DNA of 21,449 bases from Caldifarciminota bacterium (GCA_903908785.1 CAIVTL010000744.1:1-21449), one strand, 5' to 3'; shown: positions 5,892 to 13,163, numbered from the stretch's first letter. Notes: generated by a model from the letters alone, not told the origin. A program made the numbers and translations.

Positions 5892-8278
5892 GCTTCTTCC
5901 GTCTCCGCTGCCTTTTTCATTTCCCCTTTCCCCTTCTCCTTCTTGATGTACTTGCACTTGGGATAGCCGGGGCAGGCCACAAACGGCCCGAACCGGCCCT
6001 TGCGCTCAACCAGGTTCTTGCCGCACTTGGGGCACTTCTCGTCCAGCACCTTCGGTTCCGGCCGCTTGCCGCGAACCATAAACCGGCAGTCGGGATACCC
6101 GGTGCAGCCCACGAACACCCCGAACCGCCCCCGCTTCTCGGCCAGCGGCTTGCCACATTGCGGGCAGGCCTCGCCGGGCTTCAGGTCCGGCCCCGCCTCT
6201 TCCTTCTTAATATACTTGCATTCCGGGTAACCGGAGCAGGCCTTGAACAAGCCGAAGCGGCCTGACCGTTCGGCCAGCGGCTTGCCGCACTGCGGGCATT
6301 TCTCGTCGAGCAGCCGCGGCGGGGTCTTCTTGATGTACTTGCACTCGGGATAGCGCGAACAGGCGATGAACTTGCCAAACCGGCCCCATTTCTCGACCAG
6401 GTTCGCCCCGCACGTCGGGCACAGCTCGTCCAGCTTGGGGCTCAAGTATTCCTTGATGCCCGCCGCGCCGGCCGAGACCCGGTCGAGGTCTGCCTTGAAC
6501 GGAGCGTAGAAGCGCTGGATGACTTCCTGCCACCTCTCCCCGCCCTCCTCAATCAGGTCCAGCTCCTTCTCCATCTCGCGCGTGAACCCAATTTCGAAGA
6601 CACTGGTGAAGTTCGGTATCAGGACGTCATTGACCAGGATGCCGAGCTCGGTAGGATGCAGCCGGCCTTCCTTCCGTTCCGCGTACTTCCGGTCGAACAG
6701 AGTTGAGACGATGGTCGCATAGGTCGAGGGCCGGCCGATGGAGTTGATTTCCAGCCGCTTGATAAGGGTCGCCTCGGTGTAGCGGGGCGGCGGCTGCGTA
6801 AACTTCTGCTCCGGCCGGAACTCGGCGAGCGTGAGCGGCTCGCCCGAAACGAGCGCGGGCAGTACCTTCTCCTTGTCCGGGTCGCCATAGACGCGTTCGA
6901 ACCCGGAGAACTTGCACTTCAGGGCGTCGGCCTTGAACAGGTAGTCGCCGCCCGTGACCTGCACCTCGGTCAGCGAGTAGACGGAATCGGCCATCTGGCT
7001 GGCCAGGAACCGGCGGTAAATCAGTTCATAGAGCCGGAACTGCTCCGGTGACAGGAACTGCTTCACCGCGTCCGGCGTCCGTTCAATCCGGGTCGGCCGA
7101 ATTGCCTCGTGCGCGCCCTGCGCGGATTTCTTGTCGGGATAGTGCCGTGGCTTCTCGGGCAGGAATTCCGGGCCGTAGTTGTCGGCCACGAACTGGCGCG
7201 TGTCGCTCACGAAGGCGTCGGCAACGCGGAATGAGTCGGTACGTGGATAGGTAATGATCCCCGCGGTTTCCTTCTCCAGGTCGATTCCCTCGAAGAGTTG
7301 CTGCGCGACCTGCATCGCCTTGCGGGCCGCAAAGCCCAGGCGCTGCACCGCGTCCTGCTGCATGCTCGCGGTGATGAACGGCGGCAGCGGCCTTCTGGCC
7401 CGCTCGCGCAGCTTGACGTCGCTGACGCTGAACGCAGCGGCGGCGCAGCCCTGCTTCACCGTCTCCATCTCGGCCGCGCTCTTCAGCTTGAAATCCGCTC
7501 CGCCAATCTTCGCCAACTGGGCTTCGAACGTCGCGCCATCGGCCTTGGCGAACAGGGACTTGATCGTCCAGAACTCATCCGGCCGGAACGCCTGAATCTC
7601 ACGCTCGCGGTCGACAATGATGCGGAGCGCCACGGTTTGCACCCGGCCCGCCGACAGCCCGCCGCGCACGATTTTCCACAGCAACGGCGAGACCAAGTAG
7701 CCAACCAGCCGGTCCAGTACGCGGCGCGCCCGGTGCGAATAGACCTTGTTCATGTCAATCTCGCCCGGGGCCGCGAACGCTTCCTTGATGCCTTTCGGCG
7801 TAATCTCGTACAGCAGCACGCGCTTCACCGGGCTGCCGTTGCGAATCTCGAACGCCACCGAATAGGCAATTGCCTCCCCTTCGCGGTCCGGGTCGCACGC
7901 GACGTAGATAGCCTTTGCCTGTTTGGCCGCGGCCTTGAGTTCGTTGATTACCGGCGCTTTGCCCCGGATGCGGATATAGTCCGGCTCAAACCCGTGCTCG
8001 ACGTCAACGCCCAGCCGGGACTTCGGCAGGTCGGCAATGTGCCCCCGGGATGAAAGCACGGTCATCTTGCCGGCGAGCAGTTTGGCGATTGTCCGCGCCT
8101 TGGTCGGCGACTCGACAATCAGCAGTTCCCGGCCCGTGCCCGGTGCAGCCTTCTCCTTCGGCCCAGAAACAGGACCTATCTTTGTGTCTTTGTGTCTTTG
8201 TGGTGAAATCCCATCTCGGTTCTTGGGCTTCAGGACGGGCTTGGCCCGCTTTGGGACCTTCGGTGTTTTCTTAACCAT
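5888..8278 (-). CDS. topA: DNA topoisomerase I with four C-terminal zinc ribbons
   Basis: TopA relaxes negative supercoils by transient single-strand breakage. The 796-residue product has a Toprim domain starting ELLIVESPTKARTIAKLL (51-68, with Glu56), the acidic motif DPDREGE (129-135), the SAGRVQTVALRIIVDRERE block (209-227) and the active-site tyrosine Tyr344 in GIITYPRTDSFRV. Four C-terminal zinc ribbons of type CPxCG..GRFG.F.AC.GYP.C follow. The start is the ATG at 8278, nine bases beyond a TATTCT -10, so the mRNA is probably leaderless and no ribosome site is seen. Residues 1-48 are a lysine/proline-rich extension partly encoded by a dispersed DNA repeat (8181-8204), and the last ~15 residues lie over a second repeat-like run. 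Confidence 0.97.
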   Translation of the reverse strand: MVKKTPKVPKRAKPVLKPKNRDGISPQRHKDTKIGPVSGPKEKAAPGTGRELLIVESPTKARTIAKLLAGKMTVLSSRGHIADLPKSRLGVDVEHGFEPDYIRIRGKAPVINELKAAAKQAKAIYVACDPDREGEAIAYSVAFEIRNGSPVKRVLLYEITPKGIKEAFAAPGEIDMNKVYSHRARRVLDRLVGYLVSPLLWKIVRGGLSAGRVQTVALRIIVDREREIQAFRPDEFWTIKSLFAKADGATFEAQLAKIGGADFKLKSAAEMETVKQGCAAAAFSVSDVKLRERARRPLPPFITASMQQDAVQRLGFAARKAMQVAQQLFEGIDLEKETAGIITYPRTDSFRVADAFVSDTRQFVADNYGPEFLPEKPRHYPDKKSAQGAHEAIRPTRIERTPDAVKQFLSPEQFRLYELIYRRFLASQMADSVYSLTEVQVTGGDYLFKADALKCKFSGFERVYGDPDKEKVLPALVSGEPLTLAEFRPEQKFTQPPPRYTEATLIKRLEINSIGRPSTYATIVSTLFDRKYAERKEGRLHPTELGILVNDVLIPNFTSVFEIGFTREMEKELDLIEEGGERWQEVIQRFYAPFKADLDRVSAGAAGIKEYLSPKLDELCPTCGANLVEKWGRFGKFIACSRYPECKYIKKTPPRLLDEKCPQCGKPLAERSGRFGLFKACSGYPECKYIKKEEAGPDLKPGEACPQCGKPLAEKRGRFGVFVGCTGYPDCRFMVRGKRPEPKVLDEKCPKCGKNLVERKGRFGPFVACPGYPKCKYIKKEKGKGEMKKAAETEEA
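8181..8204 (-). repeat. TTTGTGTC octamer repeat inside topA
   Basis: Two exact tandem TTTGTGTC octamers and a third variant TTTGTGGT, followed by GAAATC. On the coding strand this reads as CACAAAGACACAAAGA, a sequence usually met between genes. Here it is in frame and encodes Q-R-H-K-D-T-K near residues 27-33 of TopA, ahead of the Toprim domain. Confidence 0.7.
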
Positions 8279-8287
8279 GGCGCGAGT

Positions 8288-8315
8288 AGAATAATAGGAA
8301 AGACACAACTGTCAA
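8288..8315 (-). promoter_or_regulatory. Candidate leaderless promoter of topA
   Basis: TTGACA (8310-8315), 16 bp, TATTCT (8288-8293) on the minus strand, with nine bases to the ATG at 8278. Transcription would start within a few bases of the start codon. Confidence 0.65.
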
Positions 8316-8330
8316 CTTCGGGCGCGCGGA

Positions 8331-8490
8331 AGTCCTCCACAGATTCCGCAGATTACACAGACGACACGAGGTGTCGCCCCGACGCTGATGGAGGGGTCTC
8401 GGCCGGTCGAAGCCAGAAATCAGAGGCTAGACGTCAGAGGTCAGAAGTGCGGGCAGGAGAGGACTAACCGCAGATTTCGCAGATTGCACA
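8331..8490. repeat. Short-period direct repeats upstream of topA
   Basis: No gene is supported here. The stretch holds CACAGATTCCGCAGATTACACAGA at 8338-8361, a variant CCGCAGATTTCGCAGATTG at about 8469-8487, and a run of CAGAGG/GTCAGA units at 8412-8447. Confidence 0.6.
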
Positions 8491-8532
8491 GATTCCGGAC
8501 CGCCTTCAGCCGCCCGCCAATCATCAATCTGG

Positions 8533-8670
8533 AATCGATCTTGGGATTTAGGATTTGGAGCTTGTGACTTCCCACGCAGCAGACGTTGGTGCTTGGAGTT
8601 TGAGATTTCCCGCGCCCTGCAGGCTTTGGGATTTAGGATTTGGAGCTTGTGATTTCCCGCTCCGAGCGGG
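8533..8670 (+). repeat. GGATTTGGAG repeats with ATTTCCC hairpins
   Basis: At least two near-copies of GGATTTAGGATTTGGAGC, each followed by TTGTGA(T/C)TTCCC and a potential stem-loop. The last is perfect: CCCGCTC (8656-8662), C, GAGCGGG (8664-8670), ending four bases before the 12-bp array. The same module, with the same four-base CGTT spacer, precedes the array at 21307. Confidence 0.65.
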
Positions 8671-8674
8671 CGTT

Positions 8675-8926
8675 GTGTCTCTCGAAGTATGGCTCGGTGT
8701 ACGTCTGGATGTATGTTGGATTGTGTCGTGCGCTGCGTCGGCACGCGCGTCTGCACCTGAATGGCGACCTGCGTCGCGACCCGTGTCACAAGCCGTATGC
8801 AGCGCTGAATCGCGCGTCGTTTCGGAAGCCGTTTGAGAAGCCGAACCCGGCGTTGTTTCACCGGTTGTACGGCTTGAAGCATCGGTAGTTGTACGACTCG
8901 GTGAATCTCGCGCCGTATCGCGAGAC
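8675..8926 (+). repeat. Degenerate 12-bp tandem array A, 21 units
   Basis: The 252 bp divide without a slip into 21 units of 12 bp. By eye, all 21 units begin with G, position 4 is T in 17 and C in the other 4, and position 5 is always C or G. The working consensus is GTRTCGCGACCT. Twelve bases equal four codons, so reading frames stay open over long distances on both strands (for instance 8640-8888 plus and 8548-9015 minus). I see no start signal, conserved domain or codon bias to call these genes. It lies between topA and the ORF6N gene. Confidence 0.8.
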
Positions 8927-9040
8927 ATAGCCCCCGGGGCGGCCCGTGGGCCGATGAGTGGACAGGAGAATTGTGGTTCCGGCCGTACCTGACCACTACA
9001 GGTAGACTTCGGCAACCCGCGCCTCCGCGTCGCGTGCGCC

Positions 9041-9068
9041 TTGACTCAGCACCTCTCGCTGGTATTCT
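9041..9068 (+). promoter_or_regulatory. Candidate leaderless promoter of the ORF6N gene
   Basis: TTGACT (9041-9046), 16 bp, TATTCT (9063-9068) on the plus strand, with six bases to the GTG at 9075. This fixes the gene start and implies a leaderless or nearly leaderless mRNA. Confidence 0.65.
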
Positions 9069-9074
9069 TGGCCC

Positions 9075-9683
9075 GTGACCGCGTCTAAAGACTCCGGCTA
9101 CCTGATACCCACCGAGCGGCTGGACAACGCGATTCTGGAGATACGTGGCGAACGGGTTATGCTCGACGTTGACCTTGCCGACGTCTACGGCGTCACCACT
9201 CGCCGGCTGAAAGAGCAAGTCCGACGCAACCGGGACCGGTTTCCGGAAGGCTTCATGTTCGAGCTGACACTCGACGAGAAGGACGAACTGGTCGCAAAAT
9301 GCGACCGGTTGGCTGCGCTCAAGCACTCGTCAAGTGCACCATACGTTTTCACGGAACACGGGGCCGTCATGCTTGCCAGCGTCTTGAAGTCACGGCGGGC
9401 GGTGGAGGTCAGCGTCTTCGTGGTCCGGGCCTTCATTCGCATGAGGAGGATGCTGACCGACCAGCGCCGGTTTGCCCTCAAACTGGCCGAGGTCGAAGAC
9501 AAGCTGGCGGCCCACGACAAGAACTTCCAGGTCGTCTTCGCGGCAATCAAGCAGCTCATGCTGCCGCCCGAACCGAAGAAGAAGCGCATCGGGTTCGTCA
9601 CCGACGACGATCGGCCCGGTCAGACCGGTTCGGGCTCAGACTTCATTGCCCGCGACCGCCCCCGCCGCAGCCCGCGCCGCTAG
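9075..9683 (+). CDS. ORF6N (KilA-N/antirepressor-type) domain protein
   Basis: The 202-residue product has an ORF6N domain at about residues 10-120: IPTERLDNAILEIRGERVM, LDVDLADVYGVTTRRLKEQV, NRDRFPEGFMFELT and PYVFTEHGAVMLASVL are its standard blocks. ORF6N/KilA-N domains bind DNA and are typical of phage antirepressors and mobile islands. A coiled-coil-like stretch follows (about 130-165, KLAEVEDKLAAHDKN), then a low-complexity basic tail ending RPRRSPRR. The GTG start sits six bases after a -10, and no ribosome site is visible. It is the only intact plus-strand gene of the accessory region and lies between 12-bp arrays A and B, which makes the arrays possible, though untested, binding targets. 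Confidence 0.85.
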   Translation: MTASKDSGYLIPTERLDNAILEIRGERVMLDVDLADVYGVTTRRLKEQVRRNRDRFPEGFMFELTLDEKDELVAKCDRLAALKHSSSAPYVFTEHGAVMLASVLKSRRAVEVSVFVVRAFIRMRRMLTDQRRFALKLAEVEDKLAAHDKNFQVVFAAIKQLMLPPEPKKKRIGFVTDDDRPGQTGSGSDFIARDRPRRSPRR

Positions 9684-9755
9684 CTCATCCGCGCCGCCCC
9701 TGCCAACCGACGCCGGGTCGCGAGTCAGACGAGTCGAAGGGTCTTCTTCTGGGAA

Positions 9756-9777
9756 CTGGAAACTCGCGCGTAGCGCG
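9756..9777 (-). repeat. Hairpin plus AGTTTCC dispersed element, inverted copy
   Basis: On the minus strand CGCGC-TAC-GCGCG is followed by AGTTTCCAG. It is the same layout as 1139-1160 and 12646-12669 and ends 8 bp before array B. Confidence 0.5.
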
Positions 9778-9785
9778 TGTGGCTT

Positions 9786-10133
9786 CGGCAGACTGCCGGT
9801 CGAACAGCGAAGCGGATAGCTTGGGCAATTGCAGGGGTAGCTACAGGTCGAACTACTTGCCCGACAGCCGGTTCAGTTGTCGGTGAGATTTCTCATTAGG
9901 CAACCGGTCGAGCAACCCGTCCAGCAGTTCCTCAGGCAATCGGCCTAACTGCGGCTCGGGTTGCCCGTGGAACTGCCGGCCCTGCTATCGGTCAAACTAC
10001 CTGACCGGCAGTTGGTGGAATCATTGGTGCAGCAGCCCGGCCAACAACCGGTCGAACCACGGGTCGAACTGCCGGGCGAGGAATCGGGCAGACTACGGGT
10101 CGAACTATTGGTCGAATGGCCCCCGGACGCGTT
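9786..10133 (+). repeat. Degenerate 12-bp tandem array B, about 29 units
   Basis: The 348 bp fall into 29 units of 12 bp with working consensus GGTCGAACTACC. The register is unbroken from 9846 to 10121 and looser at both edges. One plus-strand frame reads as a tetrapeptide repeat of the type V-E-L-P (for example PVELPALLSVKLPDRQ), but TAG and TAA stops break it (TAA in the unit at 9942-9953), so it is not an intact gene. The consensus differs from arrays A and C. The array fills most of the gap between the ORF6N gene and the IS element. Confidence 0.8.
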
Positions 10134-10195
10134 CTTCGTAACTTACGAGACTTCCCGGCGCAGTTCCGTGAAATCCGGGCCGTCCGGCAGATAAC

Positions 10196-10321
10196 ATGGC
10201 GAGGAACAGAACGGAACCGACTCCTAAACCTGTGGACGTGTCAATCCGGTACGGGCTAGTTCTTGAGCGGATCCGGGCCGAGGCTGGTCACTCGCGCCCA
10301 GGCGCGCTGCACCCAAGCTGA
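10196..10321 (+). CDS. Possible short or broken ORF beside the IS element
   Basis: The ATG at 10196 opens a 41-codon frame reading MARNRTEPTPKPVDVS then IRYGLVLERIRAEAGHSR. The composition looks protein-like, and the IRYGLVLERIRAEAGHS part recalls the start of a small regulator. A +1 frame downstream (APKLITGSGFSPDTQEIKK) also looks coding and runs up to the IS end. This may be a frameshifted gene truncated by the insertion. No family is recognised and no promoter is seen. The rest of 10134-10364 is featureless. Confidence 0.25.
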   Translation: MARNRTEPTPKPVDVSIRYGLVLERIRAEAGHSRPGALHPS

Positions 10322-10364
10322 TTACAGGCTCCGGATTCTCGCCTGATACGCAGGAAATCAAGAA

Positions 10365-11958
10365 GTGTCCCTCACGGTCTCTATGCTGTGTACTCACTCC
10401 CGGTAGTAGGCCGGGTCTTTGCAGTTGTTGCTTTCTTTGAACACCGGAGGTTCGCGCTCCTGTCCCCATATCTTGTTGCCGGCGCGACTTGGATTCAACC
10501 GGAAATGCTCGTTGCGTTCCCTGAAGTGCTCGTCAATCGCTCGCTTGCAATCTGCCACCGAAGCCTAGTCACTATTGTGAATCACCGCTTTCGCCATGCC
10601 ACTGTAGACTGACTCGATGACGTTCAGGAACTGGGCGCAAGAGGAAAGCGGTGCGAGCGAGACGGCGGGAGTACCATTGGCGCTCCGATAGTCATCGCGG
10701 TTGACGTGCTCGACTTCCTTCAGGAACTTGCGCGAAGCATGCCAGGAGGCAGCGTCCCAAGAAAGGTAGAGGCGGGACTCAGAGCAGTACTGGCGAAGCA
10801 GGCGGTAAAGGAGGTCGATCATCTCGTTCGAGGTCTTGCTATCCGCGTAGAAGTGGGTCATCTGGTTGGTCACCAGTTCAAGCGCACCGATGATGGTCAG
10901 GCTTCCTTTGCTCTTCTGCCACTGCTGAACGATCCGCCGCTCACCAGGGCCGACCAGCGCCTTTCCCCCCTGATTCTTCACGGCAAAAGGACCAAACTCA
11001 TCGATCGAGAAGAACTTCTCCGATTCCGAGAGATTCGATAGAATCTTGGTGACGGCGGCCAGCTTCTCCTGATACTGAGGGTCAGTGCTCGTCAGAACCT
11101 TCTTGGCCGCACGCACGCGGAAGCCGGCATTCCGAATAATGCGCCTCAGGCAATCCCGACTGATTGGGTATCCCTGCTGTCCGAGAACTCGGCAGACATC
11201 CTTCGCAAACCACGTGGCGCGGTTGATGCCAAAGTCCTTGGGCGGCGCGTGAAGGACCGCGAAAACAGCATCCTTGTACTCGGGCTTTTCACACTTCCTT
11301 GGTTTGACGCAACGACGCCTGAAGGCTGCATCTAGTCCTTCACACTGGAACCGCGCCACATAGCTCCGAGCAGTCTTGCGAGTGATCATCAGGAATCTAG
11401 AGGTTGCTCGCAAGGGAATCCGCTTCAGACTCGCGAGGATGGCGACAGCGCGATTGCGGTTTGGTAGCGGACCGTTGCGAATGTGGCTGGCTAGGCGGGC
11501 TACGTCATCAGGTGCAAGACGCCCGTCGATCTCGTCAGAGAGGCGACGCGCGGGTATTCTGCATTGCATGATCGAGCGGAGCCAGTGATCGAAGCGGGTC
11601 CGGCCCTTCGCGACTGCCGCTGCCGGATTCAGGGTTGCGACATATGCGCCGAGTGTTGAGCGCCCACCTTGATAGCCGTGCTCAACCAGTGTCTGCAGGA
11701 GTTCAGTCTGCCTGAAGATGCTGACTCCCCACAGAGCCTTGACTAGGCCTTCGAAAGACGCGATCTTGCGGGATATCCGGCTTGCCCGGTAGGGTGCATA
11801 GTTCCCCACTCGCAACCACTTGGAGACCGTCTTGCGCGATAGTGAGAGTCTGACCGCGATCTGCCCTATTGAAAGGTGCTCCTCGGAATGCAGGAACCTA
11901 ATCCTGTGGTAGGTTTGGGCGTCGACCACTATCGGACGTTCAGGAGTGATCGGGACAC
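10365..11958 (-). mobile_element. IS630-family insertion sequence
   Basis: The transposase frame is bounded by imperfect inverted ends: GTGTCCCTCAC at 10365-10375 and, inverted, GTGTCCCGATCAC at 11946-11958. The element would be about 1.59 kb with one gene, as in IS630/Tc1-mariner elements. Those normally duplicate a TA target; a clean TA pair is not visible at these ends, so the true termini may lie a few bases out (a TAGTT extends the right end to 11963). Confidence 0.65.
10394..11929 (-). pseudogene. IS630-family transposase with in-frame TAG near the C-terminus
   Basis: From the ATG at 11929 the frame runs 454 codons to a TAG at 10565-10567. Reading through it continues uninterrupted for 56 more codons to TGA at 10394-10396, and that part (CKRAIDEHFRERNEHFR, NPSRAGNKIWGQE, NNCKDPAYYRE) is the normal IS630 C-terminus. 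The family usually has a tyrosine after HNSD, so TAG fits a single-base change of a Tyr codon. N-terminal helix-turn-helix: LSIGQIAVRLSLSRKTVSKWL. DDE residues: D in FFSIDEFGPF, D in LYLSWDAASWH, E in LNVIESVYSG, all before the stop. The truncated protein keeps the catalytic triad but lacks the last helices. Probably a recently inactivated copy, though readthrough is not excluded. Confidence 0.85.
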
Positions 11959-12091
11959 AACTAGACTGTGAGTGCCATGCATCTTGTGGGAATCCGGGAC
12001 CCTTCCCGCGTTGTTCTGCTCATCTGTCTTCTCCTTCCAAAATCCTAGTCTCTTGCTCCGCCAATCCGTACAACTCGTACACCTGCGCGAG

Positions 12092-12525
12092 TCATTCCGT
12101 CAGTTCCTTCAGGCTTCGCTGAATCTCCGCGAGGTCGGAGGCGGAGAGGTTCCAGAGCTTGGCGGATTCGAGGTCAACTTGGGCTTCGACGGCTTGCAGC
12201 TCACGGCTTACGGCTCTGAACCCGCCGGAGTTCGGGCCAGCTCGTGCGCCTGCATCGAAAGCTCGGCCAGCCGCTTGTCTTCGATGATGAACCGGTTGAA
12301 GACCGCGTCGGCTGTGCCGGACGCAAGCGAGAACTCGGCGTGGGCAAGCGGCGGGATGCCGGCCTCAACACAGAACCCGTCGAACAGCGGCTCAATCGCG
12401 TGGCGGAAGTCGGCTTCGTTCGGCTTGTTGGGCAGGAGGCCCTGAAGCTTCTGTTCGACCTTCTTGGCCCAACTGCGGGTCAGGAGGTCGCGGGCCGGGT
12501 TGGACGCGGATGGGGACGTACCCAT
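12092..12525 (-). pseudogene. Collapsed type IIG/Eco57I-like restriction-modification gene
   Basis: The ATG at 12525 starts a frame reading DLLTRSWAKKVEQKLQGLLP, NEADFRHAIEPLFDGFCVEA and ASGTADAVFNRFIIE. This matches the N-terminal nuclease-side region of large Eco57I-type restriction-methyltransferases (often over 900 residues). It then passes straight into a C-terminal-like segment (KRLAELSMQAHELARTP) and stops at 12208-12210. In another frame the expected tail continues, RELQAVEAQVDLESAKLWNL and SASDLAEIQRSLKELTE, to TGA at 12092-12094. So an internal deletion removed the whole methyltransferase core and a frameshift followed. The promoter at 12534-12561 is still intact. The family assignment rests on recognised sequence style, not an alignment. 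Confidence 0.6.
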
Positions 12526-12533
12526 GCGGCAAG

Positions 12534-12561
12534 AGGATAGGCGTCAGCCGGGCGAAGTCAA
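12534..12561 (-). promoter_or_regulatory. Candidate leaderless promoter of the R-M remnant
   Basis: TTGACT (12556-12561), 16 bp, TATCCT (12534-12539) on the minus strand, with eight bases to the ATG at 12525. The promoter has outlived the gene it served. Confidence 0.6.
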
Positions 12562-12578
12562 GAACATGGCGCACGCCA

Positions 12579-12669
12579 GGTTGCGAGTTACGGGTTACGA
12601 GTTGCGTGTTGCCCCGGAGCCCGATGCGGGAGAACACAAGTCCCACGCGGCTGCGCCGCGAGTTTCCAG
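12579..12669 (+). repeat. GAGTTACGGGTTAC repeat and hairpin plus AGTTTCC element
   Basis: 12579-12611 is built of GAGTTAC/GAGTTGC units; a related inverted run (CTCGTAACTCGCATCTCG) is at about 19002-19019. At 12646-12660 a 6-bp stem CGCGGC-TGC-GCCGCG leads into AGTTTCCAG, ending next to array C. Confidence 0.5.
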
Positions 12670-12671
12670 TT

Positions 12672-12995
12672 GCCGGCTTGCAGTGGCGGACGCCGGGCGG
12701 GAAGCCGAACGCGGGTCGCTGCATCACGGGTAGCATGGGTTGTTGCCGGCCTCGCTGCGGGTCAGGCTTCGCAGGTCGCAGCGTCGCAGGCTCGCCAAGT
12801 CGGAGCGCCGGTCGTTGCCAAAGACGAAGCCGGGGGCGGAGTCTTGGGCGCAGCATAAGGCGTTGCGCGGGGCGCTACGCCGGTTGCTGCATGGGGCTAA
12901 ACCTTGGACGCTGCGTAGGTTGCGGCGCGGGATGCTGCGTCACCGGCAGCGACCGAGGCTGCGCGGCATGGAGCGAGGGAGGCGGTGTGGTAGAT
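12672..12995 (+). repeat. Degenerate 12-bp tandem array C, 27 units
   Basis: The 324 bp divide into 27 units of 12 bp. The working consensus is TGCGCGGGTCGC with position 1 mostly T or A, position 2 G, position 3 C and the unit usually ending GC; the G and C of neighbouring units give a G-C beat every 12 bp. Open frames overlie it on both strands (12740-13177 plus, 12392-12856 minus) but look like translated repeat, with no start signal or domain. Units lose register after about 12995. The stretch 12996-13163 has no supported feature. Confidence 0.75.
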
Positions 12996-13163
12996 GCTTC
13001 CCGGAACAGGGTTTCGCAATCTTCTGCGTCAGATTCGGGGTGCGAGAAGGCTCTAATGCAGCAGTCAATGGCCAGGCCCCAAGCGCCAAGGACCATTCAA
13101 GCCCGAATGACCGACTGCCCATCCTATTCGCGTCCTGGTGGTGCGACTCCGACCCGGCGCCGG

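Noticed and set aside
8675..8926. Variable-number slippage repeat of recent origin
   Set aside because: Units are too diverged from each other for recent slippage, and no two adjacent units are identical.
8427..9326. 299-codon minus-strand open frame
   Set aside because: It overlaps the promoter and first 250 bp of the ORF6N gene and is otherwise translated repeat (array A and GGATTTGGAG repeats). It has no domain or start signal.
8675..10133. CRISPR array
   Set aside because: The units are contiguous 12-mers without spacers and too variable; no cas gene is present.
12392..12856. 154-codon minus-strand frame over array C
   Set aside because: Low-complexity R/P/L translation of the 12-bp units that runs across the R-M promoter; no start signal.
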